In this document: piece after piece, positions 47,419-57,687 of the stretch
Numbering within the stretch: the stretch's first letter is position 1
Layout: each line of letters begins with the position of its first letter
Assembly (NCBI GenBank): GCA_028713975.1
Contig: JAQTNE010000006.1
Coordinates: 62,001-126,000 of the forward strand
Length of the DNA: 64,000 nucleotides
Direction of reading: 5' to 3'
Source of the DNA: Sulfuricella sp.
GTDB lineage: Bacteria > Pseudomonadota > Gammaproteobacteria > Burkholderiales > Sulfuricellaceae
Position numbers and translations under genes: made by a program
Notes under the pieces: generated by a model
Seen by the model: only the letters and a program-made list of their open reading frames with translations
What the model was told of the DNA's origin: nothing
Databases searched by the model: none

Positions 47419-49238
47419 GCGAAGCGCCCTCCATCTCCAGCATTTCATTTCGCATCTGGGATGTCCGCTACCGCTACCGCGAGGCGAGCAAGGTTATCGA
47501 CCTGACCATCGAAGACACCTGGCGCCGTGTTTCCCATGCGCTTGCCAGTGTGGAGCTGCAGGATCGGGAAATCTGGGAGCGGCGTTTTTACCAGGTTCTG
47601 GATGGGTTCCATTTTCTGCCGGGTGGCCGCATCCTCGCCGGGGCAGGCACTTCCCATCGGGTTACGCTGTTTAATTGTTTCGTCATGGGTGCGGTTGAAG
47701 ATTCGCTCGACGGTATTTTCGAGGCGCTGAAGGAGGGTGCCCTGACCATGCAGCAAGGCGGGGGCGTGGGCTACGATTTTTCCACCTTGCGCCCGAGCGG
47801 TGAACCGGCGCACGGCGTCGGCACCACTGCTTCCGGCCCGGTTTCTTTCATGCATATCTGGGACAGCATGTGCGCCACCATACTATCCACCGGCGCACGC
47901 CGCGGTGCGATGATGGCGACCCTACGCTGCGACCACCCGGATATCGAAGCTTTTATCGAGATCAAGCGTAACCCCGGTGCGCTGCGGCATTTCAATCTGT
48001 CGGTGCTGGTGACTGATGATTTCATGCGTGCGGTGCGGGAGGACGCCGGCTGGCCCTTGGTGTTTCCCTTGGCCGAGAACGAAACGGCAGCCGGGGAGGT
48101 GGTCGAGCGGCTGTGGTCGGGCGGCTCTATGCCACGCCGCTGCAAGGTGCTGCGTCGCGTCGGTGCACGGGTGCTGTGGGGCCAGATCATGCGGGCAGCC
48201 TACGATTTCGCCGAGCCCGGCGTGATTTTCATCGATCGAGTCAATCGCATGAATAACCTTTGGTATTGCGAACAGATCAGCGCTACCAACCCTTGCGGCG
48301 AAATTCCCTTGCCGCACTACGGTGCCTGCAATCTGGGGGCAATCAACCTGACGCAGTTTGTCAGCGCCCCCTTCTCCGCAGGTGCGGCTCTTGACCTGGA
48401 AGGGATCGCCGCGACGGCGGCTACCGCGGTGCGCCTGCTCGATAATGTTTACAATCTTTCCCGTTTTCCGCTGCAAAAGCAGGCGGAGACAGCGCGCGCA
48501 TCGCGGCGGATCGGCCTTGGCCTGACCGGGCTGGCCGATGCCTTGGTGATGCTCGGCGTTCGCTATGGCAGCGCGGAATCGCTCGAACTGGGTGGAGCCG
48601 TGATGCGGACGATCTGCCACAGCGCGTACCGGGCATCCATTGATCTGGCGCGAGAAAGGGGCGCATTCCCGGCATTTCTGGCCGAACCGTACCTGGCCGG
48701 TGAGTTCGTTCGGGGGCTGCCAGACGATATCGTGCAGGGAATCAAACGCTATGGAATTCGCAATAGCCACCTGACCGTCATCGCTCCGACCGGAACCGTC
48801 AGCTTGTTGGCAAATAATGTTTCCAGCGGGCTTGAGCCGATCTTCGATTTGGCATACACGAGACGAATTCGTGAGCTTGATGGCGGCTTCAGCGAGACGA
48901 AAGTGAGCGATTATGCCTTCCGCCAGTTCCGCTTGCAGCAAGGTGAGGATGCGCCGTTGCCTGCCGCTTTCGTTTGTGCCGGCGAAGTTGCGCCTGAAGC
49001 GCATCTCCGGATGCAAGCTGCGCTTCAGGTACATGTCGATAATTCCATTTCGAAAACCATCAACGTTCCGGATGAATTCGGCTTCGACGCATTTCGTGTG
49101 ATTTATGAAAAAGCTTATGATATGGATTTGAAGGGCTGCACGGTTTTTCGTCCCAATTCGGTTACCGGCCAGGTGCTGCTTTCCGATAGAGGCATGACCG
49201 AAAGGCAGTGCTGCTCAATCGAGCGCGAAGCGGACTGA
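47415..49238 (+). CDS. nrdJ: Adenosylcobalamin-dependent (class II) ribonucleoside-diphosphate reductase
   Basis: Makes deoxyribonucleotides with a coenzyme B12 radical, independently of oxygen. The catalytic N-x-C-x-E site is [20 protein letters not shown]; the first redox cysteine is in TLFNCFVMG, its partner in GACNLG-type context, and a Cys pair in the C-terminal tail (RQCCSIE) can re-reduce the site. [15 protein letters not shown] and [13 protein letters not shown] are class II markers. At 607 aa it is a short form without an N-terminal ATP cone or a large C-terminal zinc domain. AGGAAG lies before the ATG. No cobalamin riboswitch is seen upstream. Confidence 0.93.
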   Translation: MSEAPSISSISFRIWDVRYRYREASKVIDLTIEDTWRRVSHALASVELQDREIWERRFYQVLDGFHFLPGGRILAGAGTSHRVTLFNCFVMGAVEDSLDGIFEALKEGALTMQQGGGVGYDFSTLRPSGEPAHGVGTTASGPVSFMHIWDSMCATILSTGARRGAMMATLRCDHPDIEAFIEIKRNPGALRHFNLSVLVTDDFMRAVREDAGWPLVFPLAENETAAGEVVERLWSGGSMPRRCKVLRRVGARVLWGQIMRAAYDFAEPGVIFIDRVNRMNNLWYCEQISATNPCGEIPLPHYGACNLGAINLTQFVSAPFSAGAALDLEGIAATAATAVRLLDNVYNLSRFPLQKQAETARASRRIGLGLTGLADALVMLGVRYGSAESLELGGAVMRTICHSAYRASIDLARERGAFPAFLAEPYLAGEFVRGLPDDIVQGIKRYGIRNSHLTVIAPTGTVSLLANNVSSGLEPIFDLAYTRRIRELDGGFSETKVSDYAFRQFRLQQGEDAPLPAAFVCAGEVAPEAHLRMQAALQVHVDNSISKTINVPDEFGFDAFRVIYEKAYDMDLKGCTVFRPNSVTGQVLLSDRGMTERQCCSIEREAD

Positions 49239-49293
49239 GCATTTCGCACGGTACGATATTCGGGTAAACTACAATTTTTTGTGGAAAATCTTC

Positions 49294-50172
49294 ATGCTTA
49301 AAGGCAGTCTGGTTGCGATCGTTACCCCGATGCACGATGATGGCAGTCTGGATCTGGCGCGTTTGCGTGCTCTGATCGATTTCCATGTGGCAGAGGGAAC
49401 CGACGGTATCGTTGTCGTCGGAACCACCGGCGAATCCCCGACAGTAAATTTTGATGAGCATTGCCTGCTGATTCGCACTGTGGTGGATCACGTAGCTGGC
49501 CGTATTCCGGTGATCGCCGGAACCGGCGCCAACTCCACCAGCGAAGCAATCGAATTGACGGCCTGTGCCAAGGCGGCCGGCGCAAACTACAGTTTATCTG
49601 TCACGCCGTACTACAATAAACCCACCCAGGAAGGGCTTTATCGCCATTTCAAGGCCATTGCCGAGGCAGTGGATATTCCGCAGATTCTTTACAACGTACC
49701 CGGTCGCACTGCCTGTGATCTGGTTAACGACACCGTGCTGCGACTGGCGCAAATACCGAACATCACCGGCATCAAGGACGCGACCGGCAATATCGAGCGT
49801 GGCAGTGATCTGTTGCTGCGCGTCCCACAGGACTTCGCCGTGTATAGCGGCGACGATGGCAGTTGTTTGGCATTGATGCTGCTGGGTGGTCATGGCGTGG
49901 TTTCGGTGACCAGCAATGTGGCTCCCCGGTTGATGCATGAAATGTGCGAGGCGGCGTTCAGGGGCGATCTGGCCGCAGCAAGGACGATTAACAACAAATT
50001 GCTGGGTTTGCATCAAAAGCTGTTTGTCGAAGCCAATCCGATTCCGGTCAAATGGGCTGTGGCGCAGATGGGGCTGGTCGGCGAGGGTATTCGCCTGCCG
50101 CTAACCCCGCTCTCCGCGGTTCATCACGATGTATTAAGACAAGCTATGCGCCAGGCCAGCGCGCTGCAATAA
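49294..50172 (+). CDS. dapA: 4-hydroxy-tetrahydrodipicolinate synthase
   Basis: Condenses pyruvate with aspartate semialdehyde in lysine and diaminopimelate synthesis. The family signatures are [11 protein letters not shown], the active-site Tyr in [17 protein letters not shown], and the Schiff-base lysine in [13 protein letters not shown] at 49294 gives 292 aa, the same as E. coli DapA; a TTG five codons upstream is not supported. bamC follows after 12 bases, the E. coli order. Confidence 0.96.
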   Translation: MLKGSLVAIVTPMHDDGSLDLARLRALIDFHVAEGTDGIVVVGTTGESPTVNFDEHCLLIRTVVDHVAGRIPVIAGTGANSTSEAIELTACAKAAGANYSLSVTPYYNKPTQEGLYRHFKAIAEAVDIPQILYNVPGRTACDLVNDTVLRLAQIPNITGIKDATGNIERGSDLLLRVPQDFAVYSGDDGSCLALMLLGGHGVVSVTSNVAPRLMHEMCEAAFRGDLAAARTINNKLLGLHQKLFVEANPIPVKWAVAQMGLVGEGIRLPLTPLSAVHHDVLRQAMRQASALQ

Positions 50173-50184
50173 ATTAAGGTGCGT

Positions 50185-51333
50185 ATGAATAACAGGTTTC
50201 TGGCTTCGGCCATGGTGATAATGGTGCTTGCGCTAATAGCGGGCTGCGGTTCGACTTCTCTGCTCGAAGGCAAGAAAATTGACTACAAATCGGCGGGCAA
50301 ACTGCCGCCGCTGGAAATCCCTCCCGACCTGACGTCGCCGGCAGCAGATAATCGTTTCGCGGTTCCCGACGCCAGCCCGCAGGGTAGCGCCACGTTCTCG
50401 GTATATAACAAGGAAAGGGCCGGTCAGCCCCAGACTGCAACAGCAGCATCCAACCTGCTGCCCGCCCAAGACAAGGTCAGGGTCGAGCGTGCGGGTACGC
50501 AGCGCTGGCTGGTGGTGAACGCCACTCCGGAGCAGATCTGGCCGGTGGTGAAAGAATTCTGGCAGGAAAACGGCTTTCTCATCAAGGTGGAAGTACCGGA
50601 ATCCGGTGTGATGGAAACCGACTGGGCTGAAAACCGCGCCAAGATTCCGCAGGACGCGATCCGCAGTGTGTTGAGCAAGGTAATCGACGGACTTTATTCC
50701 ACCGCCGAACGTGACAAGTTCCGCACCCGGCTTGAACGTGGCGCGGAGCAAGGCACTACCGAAATCTACATTAGCCACCGCGGCATGTATGAAGTGCTGG
50801 AAGGTGGAGACGGCGGCAATCGAACCATCTGGCAGCCGCGCCCCGCCGATCCGGAACTGGAAGCCGACATGTTGCGCCGGTTGATGGTACGCTTTGGCGT
50901 AGAGGAAGTGCGTTCCAAATCCCTGATGACGGCGGACAGCAAGCGCGAGCGTGCCAAGGTTACGCACACTCGGGAAGGGACGGGAAAACTTGAGCTGACC
51001 GATACCTTCGATCGTGCCTGGCGCCGCGTCGGGCTGGCTCTTGATCGAGTCGGGTTTACCGTGGTTGACCGCGACCGTTCCAAGGGGCTTTATTTTGTTC
51101 GCTACGTCGATCCCGATATAGACGCCGCCAAGGACGAAAAAGGCTTTCTTTCCAAGCTGGCTTTCTGGAAGAGTAATGGAAAAAACAAGGACAACAATCC
51201 AGAGCAATATCGCATCCAGGTGGTGACGGAGAGCGGTGGCAGCGAAGTCAATATCCTGAACAAGGACGGCACAACCGAGAAGTCTGATACCGCCGCCAGG
51301 ATACTCAATCTGTTGTTCGAACAGTTGAAGTGA
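50185..51333 (+). CDS. bamC: Outer membrane protein assembly factor BamC
   Basis: Lipoprotein of the BAM complex that inserts beta-barrel proteins. The signal peptide ends in the lipobox ALIAGC at about residue 21. The unstructured N-terminal segment (YKSAGKLPPLEIPPDLTSP) that binds BamD is clear, followed by two helix-grip domains. ATG at 50185 has AAGG at good distance; GTG at 50179 is an alternative. The product is 382 aa. It is adjacent to dapA as in E. coli. Confidence 0.94.
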   Translation: MNNRFLASAMVIMVLALIAGCGSTSLLEGKKIDYKSAGKLPPLEIPPDLTSPAADNRFAVPDASPQGSATFSVYNKERAGQPQTATAASNLLPAQDKVRVERAGTQRWLVVNATPEQIWPVVKEFWQENGFLIKVEVPESGVMETDWAENRAKIPQDAIRSVLSKVIDGLYSTAERDKFRTRLERGAEQGTTEIYISHRGMYEVLEGGDGGNRTIWQPRPADPELEADMLRRLMVRFGVEEVRSKSLMTADSKRERAKVTHTREGTGKLELTDTFDRAWRRVGLALDRVGFTVVDRDRSKGLYFVRYVDPDIDAAKDEKGFLSKLAFWKSNGKNKDNNPEQYRIQVVTESGGSEVNILNKDGTTEKSDTAARILNLLFEQLK

Positions 51334-51342
51334 TCTGCTGTA

Positions 51343-52107
51343 ATGCGTTTCGCTTCCCTGGGCAGCGGTAGCCGGGGCAACGCGCTGGTGGTCGAGGTCA
51401 GGCAAACCCGCCTGCTCCTCGACTGTGGTTTCAGCACCCGAGAAATGGTTGCCCGGCTGTCCCGCCTTGAATTACGCCCGGAGGATTTTGCCGGCATCCT
51501 CGTTACGCATGAACATGCCGACCATATCGGTGGAGTGGACAGGTTTGCGCGCAAGTATGCGCTACCGGTATGGTTGACTCACGGCACTCTCACCAATTAC
51601 ACCCAAACCCAGGCTTTGCCAGATATTCGTCTGATTGATGGGCATAGTGCATTTCAAGTCGGCGAGATCGAAGTGCAGCCATTCCATGTCCCCCATGACG
51701 CCAGGGAGCCGGTGCAATATGTATTCAGCAACGGCCACCGGCGATTGGGGGTGCTGACAGATACCGGCAATTCCACGCCACATATCGAGTCTGTCCTGAG
51801 CGGTTGCGATGCCTTGGTGCTGGAGTGCAATCATGATCCCGACATGCTGCGCGACGGGCCTTACCCCCAGGCATTAAAACAACGGGTTGCCGGTCGCCTG
51901 GGTCATTTGGACAACAGTGCGGCAGCCCGGCTTCTGGCGAGCCTGGATAATAGTAGATTGCAGCATTTGATCGCGGCACACCTGAGCGAAAAAAACAACA
52001 CTCCAGAGCTGGCGCGAACTGCGCTGAGCGGTATTTTAAATTGTGAGCCGGGATGGATTGGAGTGGCCGGTCAGTCCGGTGGCTTCGGCTGGCGCCAGAT
52101 CGCTTGA
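51343..52107 (+). CDS. MBL-fold metallo-hydrolase (YycJ/WalJ-like)
   Basis: A 254-aa metallo-beta-lactamase fold protein. The start MRFASLGSGSRGNALVVE, LLLDCGFSTREM and the metal site VTHEHADHIGG are those of the YycJ/WalJ group, with further ligands in FHVPHDA, LTDTGN and LECNHD. The biochemical role in proteobacteria is not settled (DNase-like or phosphodiesterase activity is proposed for relatives). It follows bamC by 9 bases and ends before a strong terminator, so it closes the dapA-bamC operon. Confidence 0.86.
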   Translation: MRFASLGSGSRGNALVVEVRQTRLLLDCGFSTREMVARLSRLELRPEDFAGILVTHEHADHIGGVDRFARKYALPVWLTHGTLTNYTQTQALPDIRLIDGHSAFQVGEIEVQPFHVPHDAREPVQYVFSNGHRRLGVLTDTGNSTPHIESVLSGCDALVLECNHDPDMLRDGPYPQALKQRVAGRLGHLDNSAAARLLASLDNSRLQHLIAAHLSEKNNTPELARTALSGILNCEPGWIGVAGQSGGFGWRQIA

Positions 52108-52121
52108 TGAAATTAAGGAAT

Positions 52122-52154
52122 AAAAAAAGCCGGCGCAATGCGCCGGCTTTTTTC
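52122..52154. terminator. Bidirectional rho-independent terminator
   Basis: An A7 run, stem GCCGGCGC-AAT-GCGCCGGC (52129-52147) and a T7 run. It serves both the dapA-bamC-MBL operon on the plus strand and the small lipoprotein gene on the minus strand. Confidence 0.96.
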
Positions 52155-52170
52155 TTGCCGAAAGCTAGAA

Positions 52171-52404
52171 TTACTTGGCAGGTGCAGCGTCAGCTGGTTT
52201 TGCAGCGTCAGCAGCAGGAGCGGCAGCGTCAGCAGCAGGAGCGGCGGCAGGAGCAGCAGCGTCAGCAGCAGGAGCGGCAGGAGCAGCAGCAGGAGCTTCA
52301 ACCTTAGGTGCTTCAGCAGGAGCAGGGGCAGGAGCTTCTTCTTTTTTGCCGCAAGCGGACAAGGACAGAGCCAGCAAAGCGGCGAGCAGGACGGAGTTTT
52401 TCAT
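52171..52404 (-). CDS. Small Ala/Pro-rich lipoprotein with heptapeptide repeats
   Basis: A 77-aa protein whose signal peptide MKNSVLLAALLALSLSAC ends in a lipobox; after Cys18 the chain is GKKEE and then a low-complexity Ala/Pro/Asp tail ending in Lys-containing segments. The tail contains three copies of a 21-base DNA unit coding A-P-A-A-D-A-A. AAGGGA before the ATG and a terminator behind the stop support a real gene. Similar small outer-membrane lipoproteins may tether or space the cell wall; function here is unknown. Confidence 0.75.
   Translation of the reverse strand: MKNSVLLAALLALSLSACGKKEEAPAPAPAEAPKVEAPAAAPAAPAADAAAPAAAPAADAAAPAADAAKPADAAPAK
52202..52276 (-). repeat. Three identical 21-base repeats in the lipoprotein gene
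   Basis: The unit beginning GCAGCGTCAGCAGCAGGAGC (plus strand, 21 bases) occurs at 52202-52222, 52223-52243 and 52256-52276, the third separated by a 12-base partial unit. The repeat is in frame, so copy number changes would lengthen or shorten the protein tail by seven residues. Confidence 0.85.
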
Positions 52405-52831
52405 TTATTGTTCCCTTATTGACTAATGTTTTAAAGACTTGACTATTGATACCATTGATGCAAATCGGCTTTCACATCAACGATGTCCAACCGACTCTAT
52501 GATTCTAACAGATTTTTTAAAAAATTCTAGTGTCGAATGGTTAATAATTTTTAGGGTGGGCGCTTGCCGATTCGACGCTTGTTCGAGACTACCGTGCCGA
52601 TCATGTATGAGATTGTTCAAAAACAACGGCGCTACTGGGTGAACTCGATCAGCGTGTTAACCTCCTTTCCATGCGCCGCAGTGTTGTTCGACTGACTGTG
52701 CGGCAATACGGGTTTTCTGTCTCCAGCATCCGGCAATGATATGTTGTTCAACTTTACTCGCTTCTGATGCGGCTCCTCACAACCGTGAAGAAATCGTTTA
52801 AAATGCGGTCATACGGAAAAAGGTGAGAATT
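52405..52831. other. Gene-free stretch between the lipoprotein and slyD region
   Basis: 427 bases with scattered AT-rich sequence, including TTTTTTAAAAAATT near 52512. No reading frame on either strand resembles a known protein, and no complete promoter was identified. It may hold the decayed 5' part of the peroxiredoxin-like gene whose end is seen at 52832, but no remnant could be read. Confidence 0.5.
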
Positions 52832-52990
52832 GTGCGTTCCCCGTTTGTCATAGACCGGCATGGGATTCTCAGGTATGCGCTATATGGAGTTAACCCCCGT
52901 GGCCATGTCGCCGAAGTAATCAATTTAATTAAAATGATGGAGCAATGTTATGCAGGTTTCGAAAAATTCGGTAGTGACCCTCAACTTTGA
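52832..52990 (+). pseudogene. Peroxiredoxin-like C-terminal fragment
   Basis: A 52-codon frame from GTG 52832 begins MRSPFVIDRHGILRYALYGV and continues NPRGHVAEVINLIKMMEQ, which resembles the C-terminal end of AhpC/TSA-type peroxiredoxins (FVIDR-G-I-RYA ... GHxxEVLxLI). The peroxidatic cysteine region is missing and no upstream part is found, so it is most likely a gene remnant. AAGG lies eight bases before the GTG, so translation is possible. The frame runs 41 bases into slyD. The identification rests on a short stretch. Confidence 0.45.
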
Positions 52991-53432
52991 GTTAAGCGAT
53001 AGCTCCGGCAAGGTTCTGGAAAAAAGCGAGCAGCCTATCAGCTACCTGCATGGCGGCTATGACGGGATATTTCCATTGGTTGAGGAAGCGCTGGAAGGCG
53101 CTGCCGAGGGGAGTTCCATTGAGGTAACGCTGGATCCGGACAATGCTTTTGGTGAGTATGAAGACGATCTGGTCAAGGTCGAGCCGCGTGATGCATTTCC
53201 GATGGAAGACATCGAAGTCGGTATGCAGTTTCAGGCCGGTGCCGAGGGTTCGGATGAAGATATCGTCTTCACATTGACGGAAATTAATGCGGATTCCGTA
53301 GTCATAGACGGAAACCATCCGCTGGCCGGACAGACCTTGTTATTCAAGTGCACCGTTGAAGGTATTCGCCCTGCCAGCGCCGAGGAAATCACTCATGGGC
53401 ACGTGCATGGCGCCCATGGGCATCATCACTGA
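52950..53432 (+). CDS. slyD: FKBP-type peptidyl-prolyl isomerase, SlyD-like
   Basis: Proline isomerase and chaperone, 160 aa. The FKBP part has [19 protein letters not shown] and [20 protein letters not shown]; the insert-in-flap chaperone domain occupies about residues 70-125 ([16 protein letters not shown]). The C-terminal tail is histidine-rich ([12 protein letters not shown]), as in metal-binding SlyD. GGAG lies before the ATG. The 3' end overlaps the mutS stop region on the other strand by 7 bases. Confidence 0.92.
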   Translation: MQVSKNSVVTLNFELSDSSGKVLEKSEQPISYLHGGYDGIFPLVEEALEGAAEGSSIEVTLDPDNAFGEYEDDLVKVEPRDAFPMEDIEVGMQFQAGAEGSDEDIVFTLTEINADSVVIDGNHPLAGQTLLFKCTVEGIRPASAEEITHGHVHGAHGHHH

Positions 53433-56011
53433 TCCAGTAGTTTCCTTAGTCGATATACCAGTTCCAGCGCGGCTTTCGGGGTGAGCTCATCCGGCTCGAT
53501 GCCGCGCAACGTCTCTTCCAACGCTGAAGGCGGTGCCGCCTGTGGCGCTTCGGCAAACAAATCACCCTGAATTCCATTGCTGACGGCTTGCTGTTCCAGT
53601 TGTAGCAGGTGCCTTTTGGCTGCCTGGATGACTGGCGCAGGAATGCCAGCCAGCGCCGCCACCTGCAAACCGTAACTCTGGTTCGCCGGGCCGTCCTGCA
53701 CGCTATGCAGGAACACGATGTGATCGCGATGTTCCAGCGCATCGAGGTGGACATTGGCAATCTGCCGGTATTCCTGCGTCAATCGGGTCAACTCGAAATA
53801 ATGGGTGGCAAACAAGGTGTGGCAGCGCGTTTTTTCTATCAGTTGGCGAGCAATCGCCCAAGCCAGGGCGAGACCGTCGAAAGTCGAGGTGCCGCGCCCG
53901 ATTTCGTCCAGCAGCACCAGGCTGTGTTCGGTGGCGTTGTGCAAGATATCCGCCGCTTCGGTCATTTCCACCATGAAGGTGGATCGGCCGCCAGCCAAGT
54001 CGTCGGATGCGCCAATGCGAGTGAATATCTGATCTATTGGGCCGATCCGCGCACTGTTTGCTGGCACGAAACTGCCGCAATGGGCGAGCAGTACGATCAA
54101 TGCGGTCTGGCGCATGTAGGTGGATTTGCCGCCCATGTTTGGGCCGGTGATCAATAGCATCTGGCGGGTGCGCGAGAGCTGCGTATCGTTGGCGATGAAG
54201 TTTGCTGCGCCTTTGTTCGTTTCAAGCTGGGCTTCGACCACCGGATGGCGTCCACCGCTGATCTCAATCACGGCATCATCGGTGAACTCCGGTGCGACCC
54301 AGCCCAGTATTTCGGCGCGCTCGGCAAAGGCCGACAGGACATCAAGCTCAGCCACTGCCGCAGCAATTTCCTGCAACGCTGGAATATGCAGTACCAGATT
54401 GTCCAGAAGCCCCTCGTAAAGCATTTTTTCGCGCGCCAGTGCCCGTTCCGAGGCTGATAGGGCCTTGTCCTCGAAGGCTTTCAATTCCGGCGTGATAAAG
54501 CGTTCCGCATTTTTCAGGGTTTGGCGGCGGCGGTAATCATCCGGCACTGTATCGGACTGACTGCGTGTCACTTCGATATAGAAACCGTGCACCCGGTTGT
54601 ATTCGACTTTCAGATTGGCGATGCCGCTGCGCTCGCGTTCGCGGGTTTCTAGTGCCAGAAGAAATTCGCCGCAATTGCTCTGGATTGCGCGCAGTTCGTC
54701 GAGTTCGGCATCATAGCCGGAGGCGATCACGCCGCCTTCACGCAAGACTGAAGCGGGCTCCGGCTGAATCGCGCGCGCCAGTTCGGTGACTAGCTCATCC
54801 GGCGAAAGCAACCGGCTGGCCAGTTGCGTCAGGCGAGGGCTGTCGAGTTGCGCCGTTTCCTGCGCAATCTGTGGCAAGGCCAGCAAGCTGTCGCGCAGGC
54901 CGGACAGGTCTCTGGGGCGAGCGGTACGCAGTGCGATACGCGTCGTGATGCGTTCGATATCGGCAAGTTGTTTCAACCCCTGATGAATCGGCGGATAGGC
55001 AGGGAAACCGGATTCGCCGATCAGCACGGCGACGGCATTGAGCCGAGCGCGGACTTCGGCACGGTCGCGCAATGGATGGTGCAGCCAGTGGCGCATCAAC
55101 CGGCTGCCCATGCCGCCAGCGGTGGTGTCGAGCAGTGAAAATAGCGTTGGAGCCGATTCGCCGCGCAGTGTTTCTGAAATTTCCAGGTTGCGCCGGGCTG
55201 CGGCGTCGAGCAAAACATAGCCGCTCTCGCGCTCGACATGCAGGCCGCGGATATGCGGCAGCGCCCCGCACTGGGTGCTTCTGGCATATTCCAGCAGGGC
55301 GCCGGCGGCCTCTATGGCGCAACGCAGATCGCTGCAACCGAAGCCTTGCAGGTCGAACGTGGCGAACTGCCGACACAATCCCTGCTGCGCCGAATCATAA
55401 TCAAACTGCCACGCTGGCAAGGCTCTGCGCGCGCATTTTAGATTGTCCAGAGCGGCATGGGCGAAGCCTTCCGGCAGCAGGATTTCCGCCGGCTTGAGTC
55501 GCTCCAGCGTCGCACCAAGTTGCCCGGACAAGATTTCCATGACGCTGAAGCGTCCGCTGGCAAGGTTGAGCCAGGCCAATCCCAGCATCTTGTCGTGCGC
55601 TGTCAGTGCAAGCAGCAGATTGTCCTGTTTTTCGTCGAGCAGCGCGGCATCGGTTAGTGTGCCAGGGGTGATGATGCGCACTACCTTGCGCTCTACCGGC
55701 CCTTTTGAGGTAGCGGGGTCACCGACCTGCTCACAGATCGCCACTCCCACGCCGAGCTTGACCAGCTTGGCGAGGTACTGCTCAATCGCATGGTAAGGCA
55801 CGCCCGCCATCTTGATCGGCTGCCCTGCCGTAGCGCCACGGGTGGTCAGCGTGATGCCCAGCAGTTGAGCCGCTTTCTCCGCGTCACCGAAGAAAAGCTC
55901 ATAGAAATCCCCCATGCGGTAGAGCAGCAACATGTCCGGATGCTCCGCCTTGATGCGCAGGTATTGCTGCATCATCGGCGTGTGCCGGGACAATTCCTCC
56001 TGGGCGTTCAT
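53426..56011 (-). CDS. mutS: DNA mismatch repair protein MutS
   Basis: Recognises mismatches and starts repair with MutL. The mismatch-binding motif is GDFYELF near residue 35; the ATPase domain has Walker [41 protein letters not shown] and [11 protein letters not shown] at 56011 gives 861 aa, close to E. coli (853). The frame stays open far upstream across suhB, but that part is out-of-frame suhB sequence. The start is 9 bases behind the suhB stop, with no clear ribosome site, suggesting coupling to suhB translation. Confidence 0.96.
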   Translation of the reverse strand: MNAQEELSRHTPMMQQYLRIKAEHPDMLLLYRMGDFYELFFGDAEKAAQLLGITLTTRGATAGQPIKMAGVPYHAIEQYLAKLVKLGVGVAICEQVGDPATSKGPVERKVVRIITPGTLTDAALLDEKQDNLLLALTAHDKMLGLAWLNLASGRFSVMEILSGQLGATLERLKPAEILLPEGFAHAALDNLKCARRALPAWQFDYDSAQQGLCRQFATFDLQGFGCSDLRCAIEAAGALLEYARSTQCGALPHIRGLHVERESGYVLLDAAARRNLEISETLRGESAPTLFSLLDTTAGGMGSRLMRHWLHHPLRDRAEVRARLNAVAVLIGESGFPAYPPIHQGLKQLADIERITTRIALRTARPRDLSGLRDSLLALPQIAQETAQLDSPRLTQLASRLLSPDELVTELARAIQPEPASVLREGGVIASGYDAELDELRAIQSNCGEFLLALETRERERSGIANLKVEYNRVHGFYIEVTRSQSDTVPDDYRRRQTLKNAERFITPELKAFEDKALSASERALAREKMLYEGLLDNLVLHIPALQEIAAAVAELDVLSAFAERAEILGWVAPEFTDDAVIEISGGRHPVVEAQLETNKGAANFIANDTQLSRTRQMLLITGPNMGGKSTYMRQTALIVLLAHCGSFVPANSARIGPIDQIFTRIGASDDLAGGRSTFMVEMTEAADILHNATEHSLVLLDEIGRGTSTFDGLALAWAIARQLIEKTRCHTLFATHYFELTRLTQEYRQIANVHLDALEHRDHIVFLHSVQDGPANQSYGLQVAALAGIPAPVIQAAKRHLLQLEQQAVSNGIQGDLFAEAPQAAPPSALEETLRGIEPDELTPKAALELVYRLRKLLDQ

Positions 56012-56019
56012 GGAGCAGA

Positions 56020-56814
56020 TTATTTGGTTTTGGCGGCTAGATGAGGAGCAATGGTCTGGAGCAGTTGGCCAAAGACTTTCGGGTTGCCGGCGACGATGTT
56101 GCCGCTTTCCATGTAACCCGCGTCTCCCTGAAAATCGCCCACCAGCCCGCCTGCTTCTTGCACCAGCAGCACGCCGGCGGCAATGTCCCAGGTGTTCAGG
56201 CCGAATTCCCAGAAGCCATCGAGGCGGCCCGCAGCGGTGTAGGCGAGATCCAGCGCGGCTGAGCCGGGGCGGCGTATACCGGCGGTTTTTTGTACCATCT
56301 CGCGGAATATGGCCATATAGGCGTCGAGATGAGTGAAATCGCGGAACGGGAAGCCGGTGCCGATCAGTGCATCTTTCAGATATTCGCAACGGCTGACACG
56401 AAGGCGGCGGTCGTTGAGGAAGGCTCCGGCACCGCGCGTGGCAGTGAACAGGTCGTTGCGGCTGGGGTCGTAAACCACGGCATGGGTCAGCACCCCCTTG
56501 TGCCGCATGGCGATGGAAACGGAATATTGCGGAAAACCGTGGAGAAAGTTGGTGGTGCCGTCGAGCGGATCGATGATCCACTCGAACTCGGAGTCGCCCT
56601 GTGCGCCGCTTTCTTCTGCTAAAATCGCGTGCTTCGGGTAGGCTTCCAGCAGAATTTCCTTGATGGCGTCTTCCGCCTTTTGATCTACTTCGCTGACAAA
56701 ATCATTGAAGCTTTTGTGCTTGACCGTGAGCGAGTCCAGGTTTTGGGAGGCGCGGTTGATGATCTGGCCGGCACGGCGCGCGGCCTTGACCGCGGTGTTG
56801 AGCATGGGATGCAT
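56020..56814 (-). CDS. suhB: Inositol-1-monophosphatase family protein SuhB
   Basis: Metal-dependent phosphatase of 264 aa that in E. coli also joins rRNA antitermination complexes. The metal-binding motifs are [21 protein letters not shown] and [18 protein letters not shown]. It is divergent from trmJ across 69 bases, matching the E. coli suhB-trmJ-isc neighbourhood, and is followed by mutS. Confidence 0.95.
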   Translation of the reverse strand: MHPMLNTAVKAARRAGQIINRASQNLDSLTVKHKSFNDFVSEVDQKAEDAIKEILLEAYPKHAILAEESGAQGDSEFEWIIDPLDGTTNFLHGFPQYSVSIAMRHKGVLTHAVVYDPSRNDLFTATRGAGAFLNDRRLRVSRCEYLKDALIGTGFPFRDFTHLDAYMAIFREMVQKTAGIRRPGSAALDLAYTAAGRLDGFWEFGLNTWDIAAGVLLVQEAGGLVGDFQGDAGYMESGNIVAGNPKVFGQLLQTIAPHLAAKTK

Positions 56815-56883
56815 GGATTATCCTGGAAAGTTTAATGAACAAAACGCTGAAGCGTATCCCGCCATTTTAATGGGAAACCCCGG

Positions 56884-57618
56884 ATGAAGAAACAAAATGT
56901 ACTGAATAAGATCCGCATCGTGCTCAGCCACACCAGCCATCCGGGTAATATCGGCGCGGCAGCGCGGGCAATGAAGACGATGGGGCTGGAGCGCCTTTAT
57001 CTGGTCAATCCCAAGTCCTTTCCCGATCCCACGGCAGATTCGCGCGCTGCGGGCGCGGTCGATGTGCTGCAAAATGCGCAGGTATGCACAACGCTGGATG
57101 AGGCATTGGCGGGCACTGTCCTTGCCGTGGCAGTGACCGCCCGGCGGCGCGATCTTTCCCATGAAATGTTGCCGGCCCGCGAGGCGTCATGCCGCATGCT
57201 GGAACTTGCCGCACAGGGTGAAGTGGCGCTGTTGTTCGGCACCGAGATGTCCGGGCTTTCCAATGCCGAGCTGGATCGGTGCCAGTTGCTTGCCACTATT
57301 CCTGCCAATCCCGAATTTTCCTCGCTGAACCTCGGTTCCGCCGTACAGTTGCTGGCCTATGAGCTGCGCATGGCCTTTCTCGGCGAGGTTGAAATGCCGG
57401 GAGCAAAGACGTTCGAGGCAGCCAGCTTCGAAGACGTCGAGCGGTTCTATCAGCATCTGGAACAGGTGATTGTCGATACCACTTTTCTCGATCCGGCCAA
57501 TCCCGGGCGCTTGATGCAGAGAGTGAGGCGGTTGTTTGCAAGAGCACGGATGGAGAAAGAAGAAGTTAGTATCCTGCGCGGAATTTTGACTTCCGTGGAT
57601 AAATTTACCAGGAAGTGA
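56884..57618 (+). CDS. trmJ: tRNA (cytidine/uridine-2'-O-)-methyltransferase TrmJ
   Basis: SPOUT-class methyltransferase modifying the ribose at tRNA position 32. The knot motifs are visible: LSHTSHPGNIGAAARAMKTM, LLFGTEMSGLSNAEL and ANPEFSSLNLGSAVQLLAYE. The product is 244 aa. It lies upstream of cysE-iscR, as trmJ does before iscR in E. coli. An IscR-like element starts 8 bases after its stop. Confidence 0.95.
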   Translation: MKKQNVLNKIRIVLSHTSHPGNIGAAARAMKTMGLERLYLVNPKSFPDPTADSRAAGAVDVLQNAQVCTTLDEALAGTVLAVAVTARRRDLSHEMLPAREASCRMLELAAQGEVALLFGTEMSGLSNAELDRCQLLATIPANPEFSSLNLGSAVQLLAYELRMAFLGEVEMPGAKTFEAASFEDVERFYQHLEQVIVDTTFLDPANPGRLMQRVRRLFARARMEKEEVSILRGILTSVDKFTRK

Positions 57619-57626
57619 AAAAACCT

Positions 57627-57651
57627 ATAGTTGACTAAAGGGCTCTGGAAT
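57627..57651 (+). promoter_or_regulatory. IscR-like element and promoter of cysE
   Basis: ATAGTTGACTAAA at 57627-57639 is identical to the start of the iscR upstream element; ATAGTTGACT is a perfect left half of the type 1 IscR consensus, the right half is weak. The TTGACT can be a -35 with TATAAT at 57651-57656, but the spacer is only 14 bases. Binding by IscR is inferred. Confidence 0.5.
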
Positions 57652-57687
57652 ATAATGGGGCCGATTTTAGTATTTTGGAATCTGCTG

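Noticed and set aside
52202..52276. CRISPR-like short repeats
   Set aside because: The repeats are in-frame coding units of a low-complexity lipoprotein with no spacers or cas genes.
56012..56581. Open frame extending mutS upstream to give a 1051-residue protein
   Set aside because: The added 190 residues are Arg/Pro/His-rich out-of-frame suhB sequence; the family start [18 protein letters not shown] is at 56011.
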